Program-made: the position numbers and the translations under genes
Shown: positions 36,920 through 52,200 of the stretch, piece after piece
Layout: each line of letters begins with the position of its first letter
Numbering within the stretch: position 1 is the first letter of the stretch
DNA from: Klebsormidium nitens
Taxonomy: Eukaryota; Streptophyta; Klebsormidiophyceae; Klebsormidiales; Klebsormidiaceae
Direction of reading: 5' to 3'
NCBI GenBank assembly: GCA_000708835.1
Contig: DF237364.1
Span: 17,460-81,459 of the forward strand
DNA: 64,000 nucleotides
Notes under the pieces: generated by a model
The model's database searches: none
What the model saw: only the letters and a program-made list of their open reading frames with translations
What the model was told of the DNA's origin: nothing

Positions 36920-39900
36920 TCATGATTCGATATGTGAGAGGATGCCCTGCAAGTGGAGATTACACGCCTGATTGATGCCCACTTATTGGCGATGTGCCGG
37001 ATAAGTTTTTCAATTTGAGCGACCAAAAGACAAGTAGTCCTCCCGTGGACGAGACTAGAAACATTTGCTATTGAAAGAGATTGGGACGAAAAGGGCAAAC
37101 GAATAACAACAACCTCTCAAGAAAAACTGAAATCAGAAAGTGAAAGACGTCACGTAACGGCTTTAGCGGTCGACCTCGATGACTATCCAATGAAGCGTTG
37201 ATCGGCATTATGCGGCCATGACAAGAGTTTTACGTTCTCACTCCGTTCTTGAGAGGTTTGAGTGTGAAACGAATATTGTACAGCGTAGTGACCTTGAACA
37301 ATGAGAGGCTCCGCCTCAGCGCGCTTCGTGAGATGCCGCAACCGAAACAGGAAGACCTTGGGCAACGAAGAGGTGGACCTATAACGAATTGGGGCTCTCA
37401 TAAGCGCGCCCTGGCTTGTACTCTGAGCGACTTGACCTCGGCTCGGGCCCACACACTGCAGAGAGTTGAACGAAGGCGGAAAGGACGGGGCCTTAGGAGT
37501 GGAAGAAAGCGCGCCATTCCAATTCAAGGACAAGGCAATCCTGAGGCACTATGGGCGGTTGACCTATGCAATGAGTGGTTCGAGTTTGATGAATTGGCGC
37601 GTGCAGGTTACGACAGGCCAAAAAGGGGCCCAACCAGAGCAGAAATGAACCGCAAGAGTTGGAACGTGTGGGCTCCTGAGGCCGGTGGAAGTCGTTGAGG
37701 CGTGCCGACCGGCGCGATGAGCGGCTCCGCCCCGGCGCGCTGGCAGAAGTGCAGAGAGGCGAAACTAGGACGGACTCCTAGGACGGACTCGAACGGCATT
37801 GGGACGAATTTCGACAAAAAGAGGGCCTCAGAAAAGAATTCAAATTGCACGCTGACCTGCGCGATGAGCGGCTCGGCCTCGGCGCGCTTGATGAAGTGTC
37901 GCGTGTGCGGCACGAGGTGCACGACCTTGTCGTCCAGCAGCATGGCGCCCGCGTCGCGCAGCACCTGGCACTCGATGTACGGGTCCTTCGGGGGAAGCAT
38001 GTCCTGTGCCATTTGGGGATGTAAGGGCTTTGCTTCTTTTCTTCAAAATCGGAGACTTTGGGATCTGCGCCTTTGAGGTTTCCAAAACGGCGAATTTGAA
38101 TAGATGTACGGGTCCTTCGAGGGAAGCATCTTTTGCCATAGGGGTGGGGGGGTTGAGTTGCTAGAATCTGCGTCGCGTAAGGTTTACAGAGGCGATTTCG
38201 AACGAATGTATGGACCCTCCGGGGGATCATGTCCTGCAGCTCCTGCTACAGGGGTTGGGGGTTTGGATTGTATAACCTCAGCGTTTTCGAAGTTCAAAAA
38301 ACGACAACTCTGAATAGGCGGATGGATCCTTCGGGGGGCGCATGTCCTGCCAACGCGGATGGCGGTTCCGACATTGACAATTTGCGTCTTCGAAGTTGCC
38401 AAAATGAAGAATTTGAATGGATGTACCGGTCCTCCGGGAAGCGGATGTCCTGCTAAAGGCTTTCGGGGACGTAAGGGCTCTGGTTTTCTAAAACTTCGGT
38501 ACTGAGGAACTAAAACCTTTTTAAGAAACAAACCAGATGCGTACTTTGAGGGAGAGCCTGTCCTGTCACAGGGATTGAAGGTTTAAGGGCTTTGCTTCTT
38601 TCTTCGAAAACTGTAGACTTACACGGCTAAAAAATTCGGAGAAGCATGTCCTGACAAAAGGCGGAATTGCACAAGTGGCGTCGGGTTAAAAGGGTCCGCG
38701 ATGCAGAACCAATCGGCTTTTGAGTCATTTTCCTAATAGTCTATCCTAATGTCACGCCGACTTGGGCTTTACAACCATATGATGAGGGACATGAGGAAAA
38801 TTTCGCACACATGGCCTACGGCCTCTTGAAGACAACACGGTTTGTGGAATACAGGGCTTTCGAACACTACGGGTCCTTTCAATTTGAACTTTGCGCCAAA
38901 CGCAACAGAACCATCAGCAGTCCCTCGGAGCTCCAATGGTTGATTGGCCAACTTAAGGAACTTCGCAGGCGTTCTTTGAACCGTTAGTACCAAAAGAGGA
39001 GCGCATGTACTGAAACCCTTTTTTTTCTCCTCACCATGACAGCATTCACGATCTTCTATTTCAGCTCGTGCTACTCACCACCGTCAGGTCGATGCCGATG
39101 CCGTCCGGCCCCGTGCCCATGTACTCCCCCAGCAGCTTGTCGTACGCCTTGAAGCAGTCCCGCTCAGCTGCGCTCAGCTTCTCGGACACGTTTTCGGGCA
39201 GGACCGCGCCTAGTTGCCACCGCAGCGCACGCACCTTCTCAGCACGCGTGTTGCTGCCATGCGAGCAGACGACGGAGTTGAGTGTCACACAAGTGTGCAG
39301 GAAACTTGCTCTTTTGCTGGAATGATTCTGGTCTGGAGTCGATGCTGCCTTGAGCTTTCATCAACAGTTAGCAGAGTTTGTGCAGACTTTCGAACATCTG
39401 TGCAACAACCATTCAATCTTCCTCTCTGAAAGAAACATAGAATACAGCCTACTAGGTTGGAACAAAGAGTCCGGTTTCGAAGAGTCTTTGGGGCGACTTT
39501 TTGCTCGACGTTCTTTAAGCAGCGGAATCCCTCCAAGTAATTAGAGTCGCGCAAAAGAGAGAGTCATAGAACTCACGCATAGGCCAGCAGGCATCGCTTG
39601 TTGCGCAAGATGCTTTCGTGGTGAATGGCCACCGCAGCCCCGTCCTTTGGAGCCGCACCGGCGAAGCCGCTAGGTTCCTCGCTCACCCGACTTTACTCAT
39701 GCAGAGAAGCGGGTCACAGTGAGCAGATCTCAAAAGTGTCAGTGTGTCACATCTAGCTGGCCCCCAGTCGACCAGTAACATTACTCGGATTTCTTGTGAT
39801 ATTGTTTCTAACAAATAGGGGAGGAAGGGGGCAGTTGTGCCCCTTCTTTTCATTGCCTCCACTTAGAAACGAGACGGGAGGACAAGCGGTTTGAGATGGG

Positions 39901-40481
39901 AAACAGAGTCTTCGAGGACCACTGCATGTTTGCTTAGATGCAAGCGGCGGGCGAATATTCATCCACGGCGTTGCAGTAGAATTCCACGGCTTACCTAACG
40001 ATGTTTCTGATGTATGAGTAGTGCTCTCGAGTCTCCTCCAGCACCTGGCTCACCAGATCCTCCTGGAGATACGAAAACCGAGGTATTGGGTGAGATAGAC
40101 AATTAACAAAGTTGTCCGTTCTATCTGTATCAGAACTTCGTCCGACCACTTGACTATGGGAAAAACAGGTGTGATTTCGTACATTCTAAACACAAATTTC
40201 TCCCTCAACAGCCGAGTGATCCAGACAACGAAAAATATTCAAATCAAAAGGGGCCCTGCGAGCGCAGACCGGTTGCTTAGCGAAGCCGCCGGCATATAAT
40301 GCTATGAGTCCCGCATCGGGCGATAGCATGGGGAGAAGAAGGGCCCTTGCGCACAGTGGTTGATTGGTCTTGCAGGCAACTCATTAGTGAGGGATCCAGA
40401 GCGCACGTTGTAAGTGTTGATCTTGTCGGCGTCGGCGCGGTACTCCTCCCTGACCAGCTCCGCTGCCTTGCGCCCAAACAT
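36920..40481 (-). CDS. GINS1: DNA replication complex GINS protein PSF1 (6 exons)
   Basis: Exons (5' to 3'): 40481-40407, 40062-39995, 39669-39577, 39253-39079, 38003-37857, 36946-36920. Phases agree; 194 residues, near the family length (196 in human). Recognisable PSF1 segments are the start MFGRKAAELVREE, the A-domain block HHESILRNKRCLLAYANTRAEKVRALRW (split over exons 3 and 4), the central LPENVSEKLSAAE helix, and the B-domain DMLPPKDPYIECQVLRDAG ending in EPLIAQGILSHIES. PSF1 is one of four subunits of GINS, which with CDC45 and MCM2-7 forms the replicative helicase and acts at origins and forks (known). The terminal 8-codon exon was placed by matching the short conserved C-terminal end and phase. 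Introns 4 and 5, flanking exon 5, contain tandem copies of exon-5 edges (separate entries). The gene is divergent to the isomerase gene. Confidence 0.93.
37299..37760 (-). repeat. Tandem copies of the 3' end of GINS1 exon 5 inside intron 5
   Basis: The exon segment encoding IKRAEAEPLIAQ (around 37857-37900) has relatives at about 37711-37750 (reads RAGAEPLIAP), 37565-37600 (degenerate, ends in a stop) and 37296-37335 (reads TKRAEAEPLIVQ). The first two steps are about 147 and 146 bases, the same as the length of exon 5, and the last is about 270, close to two units. They are not identical, so the array is old. Confidence 0.7.
38020..38660 (-). repeat. Tandem copies of the GINS1 exon-5 acceptor and start inside intron 4
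   Basis: The exon start encoding DMLPPKDPYI (plus-strand GTCCTTCGGGGGAAGCATGT region, 37983-38003) recurs about six times at about 38103, 38205, 38321, 38420, 38536 and 38638. Spacing is 99-129 bases. Each unit ends in a variant of AAGCATGTCCTG (the acceptor plus first codons on the minus strand) and shares a TTCGAAGTT/CAAAA-type middle. On the minus strand the units read as repeated GH-PEGPVH-FKF peptides. Confidence 0.75.
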
Positions 40482-41771
40482 GCCGCCCCACTCTCACATG
40501 GGGCGGATTCCGTACCTACCCACCCCGCCCACTCCTGGAAGCACTCTGGCACCGCCCGCTGCAAAGTGGGGGCTTAGCCTGCAAAAGGGGGAGAAATGGC
40601 ACCCGATGGACTGATGCAAAGAAAAGGCTCCTTTGGACTATCTGGAGTGAACGGAGAGATTGAGTGAAAGTCCAGAAATCATGTGGTCTAGGGCGGCAAG
40701 CAGCATGTAGTGGAAGACAATCTGGGAACAAACAGAAAAGAGGCTTTGGATATTAAGGGCAGATAAAGACGAACATGCTTTCGGAGTGTACCAATGAAAG
40801 AGCCATTCCAAGTAAGAGAGTTCATCGTCAGAGTGTTGACTGCACTGGCAGACAGAAGCGGAGAGATGCATTGCTGCATGACAACTCTTGCACCAATCGA
40901 TAAGTGGTGACGAACAAGAATGGGCACCGACTCAGCCAAACCTGCCTACTTGCTGTGACGGGGACGAGCGCCTTACCCCTGTTAGATGCAAAACGTCTTC
41001 TTCAATCACTGGCTCTGATGCTACACCTGATGCATGCTATTGGCACAGTTCAGGTCGCCTGAATGCTGTTTGAGGCCCCTTTTTAGGAGTGCTTTCAGAT
41101 ACCACAATGATTGTGGATTGGACAGAGAATGCTAGCGGGTTTCAGGTGGTCGGCGCTGGTCAAAAGCTGAGTGTTCCACATAGCCCACGGGCTACAGCCC
41201 TTCCAGAACTTTGCAAAATCAGGCACGGGAGGGCTGCGCGGAAGCTCCCGCCCCTATTACGGTAGCTAGTGACCACTGTATGTTGCCTTCCTCCAACTCA
41301 GATCTGTTGCAAGTAAATGTAGATGATGATTATGAACCGTAAGTGAGGGCAGACAATGGAAGGCGCCTTGTGGCTGTGCTGTTTTCACTTTGTACAAATG
41401 CTCTATTTGGTCTTTTTACTCTTTTTCTGTGGAATGCATCATTATTTGGAGAGTCTTGTCGAACTACCCACCACTTTTATTGCCCGATGTGTTATTCGAT
41501 ACGAGAGCATTACCCAGCCCGACTTTCTTGCACGTGAAGCAGGCTGGTCATCAGCTGCTGCCAGCTGCTTCCCTGCTTGCAAATTTCTGAATCTGAAACT
41601 TGAAAGGTCGCCTGAGGCTGAAGGCTGAAGAAGCGAGGAGCAGCTCAAACCTTTGTACGTAGTTTTGTTGGTTTCAGTACCCATCGTAAGGTAAAGAAAG
41701 AACAGCTCTCAGGCGCGGCGCTTTTGCCGGTTGCTTCATTTGAGTTCCCCTTTTGTGTCTCGCTGTTGCGT
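40482..41771. promoter_or_regulatory. Divergent promoter region (GINS1 / isopentenyl-diphosphate isomerase)
   Basis: The two ATG codons lie 1290 bases apart and point outwards. Frames in this interval (for example 41343-41628) start with non-ATG codons or overlap each other in several frames and match nothing recognised. Both 5' leaders must lie here; no specific element is certain. Confidence 0.4.
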
Positions 41772-45035
<3,264 letters not shown>

Positions 45036-46211
45036 TGGTCATCAAGTCCCTTTTTGGGATGTGCGCCCGCAACGTGGTCTCCTTCTTTGGTCACTCACTG
45101 CGTGCGCATTTCTACTGCACCACTTGCGGCAGCCCGGAAAGCTAGTGTTACAATCTTGAATGAATATATATCGCAGATGCGGCGTGCCGGGGCCGTGCAG
45201 AACTGTGCGCTCAATCTATTGTCACTTGTATGACTTGCATGCATATTGCATGGCTCGCGGCCGGCCATGCACGCCATGACTTATTTGTGAATCTGGTATC
45301 ATGCACATGCAAACTTGAAATGCTTTTGTGACCTTGACATTTGATCATGCAACTGGTATACGGCTGCAGTCACTGCGGCTCGCGGGAGGTATATATCATG
45401 TGAAGGAAGCACATGTGCAGAGCTAGTAGCTTATTCCGAGGCAAGTCACTCGTAAACGGGCCGGCCGTGCGGCTTGCCCGTGATGATCCGCGAGCTGCAT
45501 GGGGCCGCGCCGCGGGCTAGGTTAAAACGACTTAGTGCGTCTGGCTGGTCGCGACCGTCACCGGAATGATGCATGCCAGGAGTTCTGTTCGCTGACCCGA
45601 GGCGCCAATTGGTTGGTCCCCTATCATTGGCATCGATGTATATGGAATTGCCATCATGATTGACTCCATCCGTGTCAGTGTCATTGTTGGTTGGCCGCTT
45701 GCCGGGGTCGGTTGCTATGCACCACACATACGTGACTGTCACATGGCGTGCTCCTGTTGCATAAGATCTAGCGAGCCACAGTAGGTACTAGGGTAGTGTC
45801 GCTGCATCTGTTAGAAAGGCACTCACTTATTGAACGTGGATTCAAGTGGTGGATACGACTGGATCAACGTGACTTGTGAAACACGTAAACGAAAATTTGA
45901 GTACGGCAACACCAACGACAACGCTTGCTGTCAAGGGAAACGGCATGGGATCGCGCTCCGCGTGATCCTGCCACGGCTCGGCGCAAATGCATCCACGGTT
46001 CTCTGCGCCCAAGTGAACCTTTTCTCCAGTGAACCTTTTCTAAATCCTACGGTGACTTTCTAGACGCAGAGACCTGGCAAGCAAGCAATCTCTCGTCTGT
46101 CATTTGCAATCCAGGAGGTCATTCTGGACAGGCAACGGCAATACACCAACCGCCAACACAACCTATTTGACTTCCAGCAAGCCACCGCCCTCAAGTGAAA
46201 GTAGGGCCGCT
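45036..46211. other. Convergent intergenic region (IDI / SUVH)
   Basis: About 1.2 kb between two 3' ends. The left half has palindromic TGCATGC and GGCCGGCC motifs (about 45238-45275). No protein or RNA gene is recognised. Confidence 0.4.
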
Positions 46212-49200
46212 TTAGTAGAGCCGCCCGGTGCAGCTGATTGCTCCACAATGGCAGGTTGCCTTCTTGATTGAGCCGTCCGGCTTCATGACGCTGTTCTTCT
46301 GGTAGCCGTAGTCGTAGCTCAGTTCCTGCGCGGCACAATGGTAGGAGTTTACAGAGGACGTAGGCCTGTTGCAATAAAGGAGTGCTCGCGTCGACCAACT
46401 GCTGAGCAGAAAAGCTGACGCCTGGAAAAGCCAGTCGAGGAAGCCAGTTTCTTACAATCTTTCTGGTTGAATGAAGTACATTTGTTGGTGTAGGGGATGA
46501 AAGCTGTACTTCGGCTCCCGACGACAGCCGCTGCTCACCAACATACGTATACAAGTTCGGTGCGCTTGTCAGGTGTCGCTTTTGGTCAAGCATCGGTCGG
46601 CAGACTTGATCGAGTTGTGGACGCAAGCCGTCACTCGAGAAAGCCAGAAAAGCAAGAATACAGATTCGGACCACACTGACCGTGACCTGAGAAACAGACT
46701 GCTTTGATTCGGATTGATGTTAAATGAGTTGGCCCCTGAACGCCAAAAGGGTCATCCTGAAACGTCCCGGTTGTTTGGAGACGGACGCTAGGGAGAGGTT
46801 ACATCATGCGCGCTCACCTCGAGCGGCTTGATGTTCTGCATGGCCACCAGGAAGAGGCGCGGCTCCCTGACGTCATGGTGCTCCACGAACACGCTCTGCA
46901 ATCGACCGGGGCACCAGAGTTAGTCAGAGGATCTAAAGAAACCTGAGCAGTGCTCAGTGCCGAGGTTTTGTCAGGAATTGGTACTAGGAAAACAGGTTCA
47001 CAAGCTTCCCCAACAATATGAGCTGATATTACCCCATGAGAACTCGAAAGCAGAGGTCAAAACGTGCAACTCCAAGCACGATTCAAGCGCTGATGAGCAT
47101 GTCAACATGTGGTCAATCGGCCAACGACGCAAGAACCCGGAATTCATGTCGGGCCTTTTCACACCGAGATATGACACCAATAACTTACACCGCCTCAGTG
47201 CACTGAAGTCTGAGCGCTGTCCGTGTTGTGGTTGGATACAAAGCACGATAGAGTACCTCAGGACCCGATCGCAGACCACCTCAGAACCCAGCCGTCAGCT
47301 CACCTTCGTTCTGAGACAGTCGCAAATGCGTGCCCTTCCATTGAACAAGCACTCACCGGGCTCAGAATCTGCGACCGCCATATCGGACTTGGACAGGGCG
47401 ACCAACACAAAATGAAGCTGCGATGACCGTCAAGAAGTGCGGAACATGTTGGACGAAGCTGCGGTTAAGCTAGAAGGAACTGCGGTCACCGGGCCATGAA
47501 CCCTCAAGTGAGTTATTTCACCTGGACGAAGAGGTTGGGGTCGCACGAGTGGTTGATGAAGCGCGTAATGTTGCCGAACTTGGCGGCGTCCAGGCACCAC
47601 TCCACGTCCTCGAAGTGCTCCTGCGGCAGACGGGAAAACGGCAGTGAGACGGGCCGTGAGCGGGGGAACTGGACAAAAGTGCGTCCTGCCCCAAGTGGCT
47701 TGCGGTCGGGGATAAGTTTAAAGGCTTTGACTTCGTGTCTGTGCGCTTTTCATGCGGTTGATTGAGCGCCAGCAAAGGAGTACATTCTGACAGCGAGTCG
47801 TGGGGGAAGACGTGTCCTGGACGCTCTTTTACAGCCGACCGGGACTGCTGCTTGACAAGTTCAGTGGGCTTTCTCCTAACTGAGACCCTTTTGTCCACGC
47901 AAGTATCGCTTAGACACTGCTTAATGACCGATAGGTTGGGGGACTTTGAGACAGATCAGCGGTAATGGGTGCGGTCTAATCCTGGCCCTAAGCGAGGAAG
48001 TACATGGCACCGGACACGTCTTGCACGCCGTTTCTTCCTCGGACGGACTATTCAGTTTTTTACGAGATACGGAGTCTGTTGCGGTGCACCTGTCTGTCAC
48101 CTGTTTGTTTGAGCCAGACCGAAACGGACTGCGGACTGCTAAACGAGCTCCGTTCATACAAAACTCGTCCGGCCCTACGCTTATATTCCTGGCGTCGACG
48201 ACGAGCTGGGATTTCAAGGATGCCTCAAAGAACAGTTTACGGGACAGCTAGCAATGGACAAAAGTATCCATACCTTGTTGGTCTCGTCCACCAGGTTAAG
48301 CTTCTTGGCCCGATCGTGGCGAACCTCCTGGCGACACATTGCAAGCACACGTTAGTGAGAAGCTCCGCACTTCTGTTGGTAGGAAGTAGGCGGAGCTGAA
48401 ATGGCATATGGTCTGAATCCTCAGAAGTGGAGGGGAAAATGACGCCTGCTCGCTCCAGGAACACGGTTCGGGTCAGCACAGGGCGATAAGCGCCCAAACT
48501 TTGTGTGCACCTGGTAGCACCAGGTGAAACTTTTCTTGATTTCTTGATTTGAAAGGGACGGGAGGATTCGTTAACAAGCCACTGAATTCATGCCTCCGCC
48601 CGGAAATTTAGACGCATAGAAACGATTGCTGCGACTAGGTTAACACCGAGCGAAAAGCGTGCGGTTGTAGCAGGGATGTTCGAGTAAACAATAGAGCACC
48701 TAAGAAACAGAGTTGGTCAGAACTCCACCCGTGCGCTTACAAGACAGCCCGGTGCTTCAATCACGCGACAAATCACCCTTTAGAACCACGTAGAGAACTA
48801 AGAAGAGCGGACTCTCTCTTTTTACCGCCTGACCAGAAGCTCGCAAGACTCGTCACCATCCTTGTCCGAGGTACAAAAGAAGCGAGAAACAATACCGACA
48901 ATCGTGACGAGAAGCAGCAACACTAGAGCGGAGCGGCTTCTCACGAGCGAGGTCTTGGCGGTGTCGAGGTTGAAGAGGTACATGTCGTCCCGGTTGCCCA
49001 CCTCGCTGTCGCGCAGCTGCTCCCCCACGTACTCGCACACCACGCTGCATGACGTCAGCAGAAGGGTCATTCTAGAGAATACTCGTTGTAGATCCACTTT
49101 GCCTGTGACTTTGTGCTTCAGGTGCTATAAATTTGACACTTAAAACGGGCTCACTGATTGCGACGAAGGACACAAGATGCGTGCTTCCGAGAATCGATGA

Positions 49201-52200
49201 GCGCCCATGTAATAAGAGCCACGCCAGCATGTTCATCGAGCTCCTATCGGACCGACAACTCTGAGGTTCGTTGGCGCCGATTCTGGTTCGAACGCGCAGA
49301 GCAAAACCAAGCAGGCCGGGACCAAAGTAGGAAGCAATGGAAGCTTTGTGGATTTCCGAACCTGATCGAAGGGCTCTTGGTGGGCAGTGCTGATTCTCAA
49401 GGTTGGTCGCTTACAATCACCAAGATTGCTCTTTGAGCTTCATCAGGACCTTCTCAGACAAAAAACTTACGTGTATCTTACGTGCGTTTTCTCATATGCT
49501 CAAGAACACTCGACGAATAAACCAGAGGGGCAGACTGTGTCGATATGCAGTCCATGCTCTTAGCAGACTGACGAGTCATGGATCGGTTCCTTGATCAGGA
49601 GATGCTTTCAACCGCACGGAAACTTCCACAGCCAGTTCAGCGAACAACAGACGGCCACGAAATAGTTGAACGGGCGACTCACGTGCCCTGGGCGATGTGG
49701 TTCCAGGAGCGCAGGCCCCAGCCCTTGTTGGAGGTGCGGAATACCTGAGGACGAACACGAGAGAAGGGGGCAAGCCCAATTTTTGCCCAGACTAGCGGAA
49801 GAAGAGAGGGATCTCTCTTGATAGGAAGCCCAAGAAAATATGCGGAAGAAGCGGCAAAGGAACGGCTTGCAACCACAGCAACCGAAAGGCGCCTTGTAAA
49901 CTTCTCAAAAAGAAACGCCACCCGGGCGTCTTGTGAGACTCTCACCTCCAGTTTCTGCGACAGCCCCCTCTGGCTGACCCGGTTCATGCACGTGGCGTAG
50001 CACGCGCACTGCGGGTTGCACTCGAACACGGCCGATGCACTCTGTGCGAGCCTGCAGCGAGACGGGGAAAGGGGGGAAGGTCATCTCTCGAGGGTTCAAA
50101 CTGGACCAGAGGTTTCGTCCGAGCCCGCAACGTAGTCAGGAGTTGCTTCGGGACATCCATTTGTACTCGAGGCTTTTGGCGGCCTTTCAGTTAGCCCAAG
50201 CGTGAACCAAGAAAGCCGTCCCGAAAATTAGTCAAGATGGACCGCCCCAAACTTCTCTTAGTCTGAAACTGAGATCCACCAAAAGGTGCACGATGGCAGC
50301 CTGTGGTATAACGGACGGAGACGAGATGATCCACAGAGGAGCGTAAAAGAGAAGAATCGAAGGATCAGGTGACGTGGCGAGTATCCGGATTCGTTTGACT
50401 GCTGCCCCGGCATAAGAGAAGGCCTCGGTCGAGGGCAGACCGCAGGTGCAGATGCAAGCGGCGGACGGGAAGAACGAGAATCACAAACTCCTGCAAAAGC
50501 GGGGACTTCAAACCGCACCACACAGACGAACGGTCGAAGTTCAATCCAATCATTCCAAAGGCAGTCGCTAGGATGCTAGATGCGCCTACCTGCCGTCGTC
50601 GACGTAGGGGAACTCCCCGCCGTTCTTCTTGGCGCAGGCGCACTTGTGACCGCGCGCATAGCTGCAGCCGCCCTTGCAGTCGCAGCCCTTGGGCGGGGGG
50701 GGCTCCACGTGGTCCGCCGGCTTGATGCTCTTCGTGATGTACTTGAACGCTGCAGTGAGTGGAATCGACGAGCTACGGCTTTTGGAAGGGCATCATACGA
50801 GTCTTATAACACAGTCAGCATTTTCACTCCAACAGCCAACCTTCCGTAGCTAAACGTGATGCGTGTTCACAGGACAGGGTGAAGCTTTCGCCGCTTGCGA
50901 GCGATGAGAAGAAACAGAAGACCTTCTTTAGAACCTTGGGGCTGGTTACATGTTGCGGTTGCCCATGTATTCTCAATTTGATCGGCCCCGCTGGAGCCCA
51001 ATTTCAGCTGTCGACAGTTGCAACAACCAGTAAATCCAAAAAAATCAGTGATCGAAATTCACGGAACCGAGTCGCTGTGTAGAGATGCCAGACAACGCAT
51101 ACTGTCCTGGGGGCTTTCCGCTAACCAACGAGGGCAAATCAAATCCGGGTTCCGATGCTCACGTGGTGGCAGCGCATCGTCGTCTTCGTCTTCGGGGTCA
51201 CAGACGACGGGCACCGGGAAGTTCTCCTGGCCGCCTGAGATGTCTGCGCACAGGATCCTGGCCGCAAAGAGAGAAAAAGATTAGACGGCAACTCTTATGC
51301 TTGTACGTAGTTGATGATCTCGGAACAGCTTCTTATCAGTAGACAACCCATGAGAGAGCATGCGATATGGCCGCTTTGGGGCACGGAGAAAAATGGTGCA
51401 CAAATCCTCGAACGGATCGCAGAGATAATTACGTGCTTGTGGAATGTCCGACTTTCACAAAACCTCTATCCGCAACCCTTCAAATCAAAAGGCCCGAATC
51501 GGAACCCAACAACGTGTCTTTGCTCAGAGAATCACGAAATGAGGATGGAAGACGGATGCATGTGATTTGGAAAAAGTTGGAGGCTTCAGGTTCTTGTGTC
51601 TAAAAACACCACTCGGTAAGGAAGCGAATAAGTTTCACTATCAGAATCTTGTAAGCGAAAAGCGAGAATCTAAGATTACCAACGACAACTTCTTGAGCGC
51701 AAAACTTGGACATCTAGACTGTTCGGCAGCAGAAAAGCGGGGAGACAAGTGTCAATAGGCGATTGAAAGACAAGCTGACACACCGAGGAAGAAGCGTAAA
51801 GCTTCTTGAGACTACCTCATTGCGAGATGAAACTGCAAGTATTGCCAGCATCAAAGTTACCTCATCTTCCGGCCACTTGGTGTCATCTTCTTCAGCTGGT
51901 CCGCTTTGGAGAAAAATACCTGCAGCATCCGTCTAGGCTTATTCTCGGCCTCAAGAACACATATAGCATTGTCTCCGCAGCTTCGATATCTTCCAATTCT
52001 GTCACTCTCCTATTGAGGACATAGCCTCTATTACGTTGAGTTGTCCAAGACACCAAAGACTGATGTTCCTGCTGATGCTGCAAAACAGCGCTAGAACGGA
52101 TGCATACTCTCGAGTTCTGGCCGAAAGGGTGATGAGCGGAAAGTGAAGTACAATGGACGACTCCCCTCCATACATACGGAATGAGTAGGAACTTTACCCG

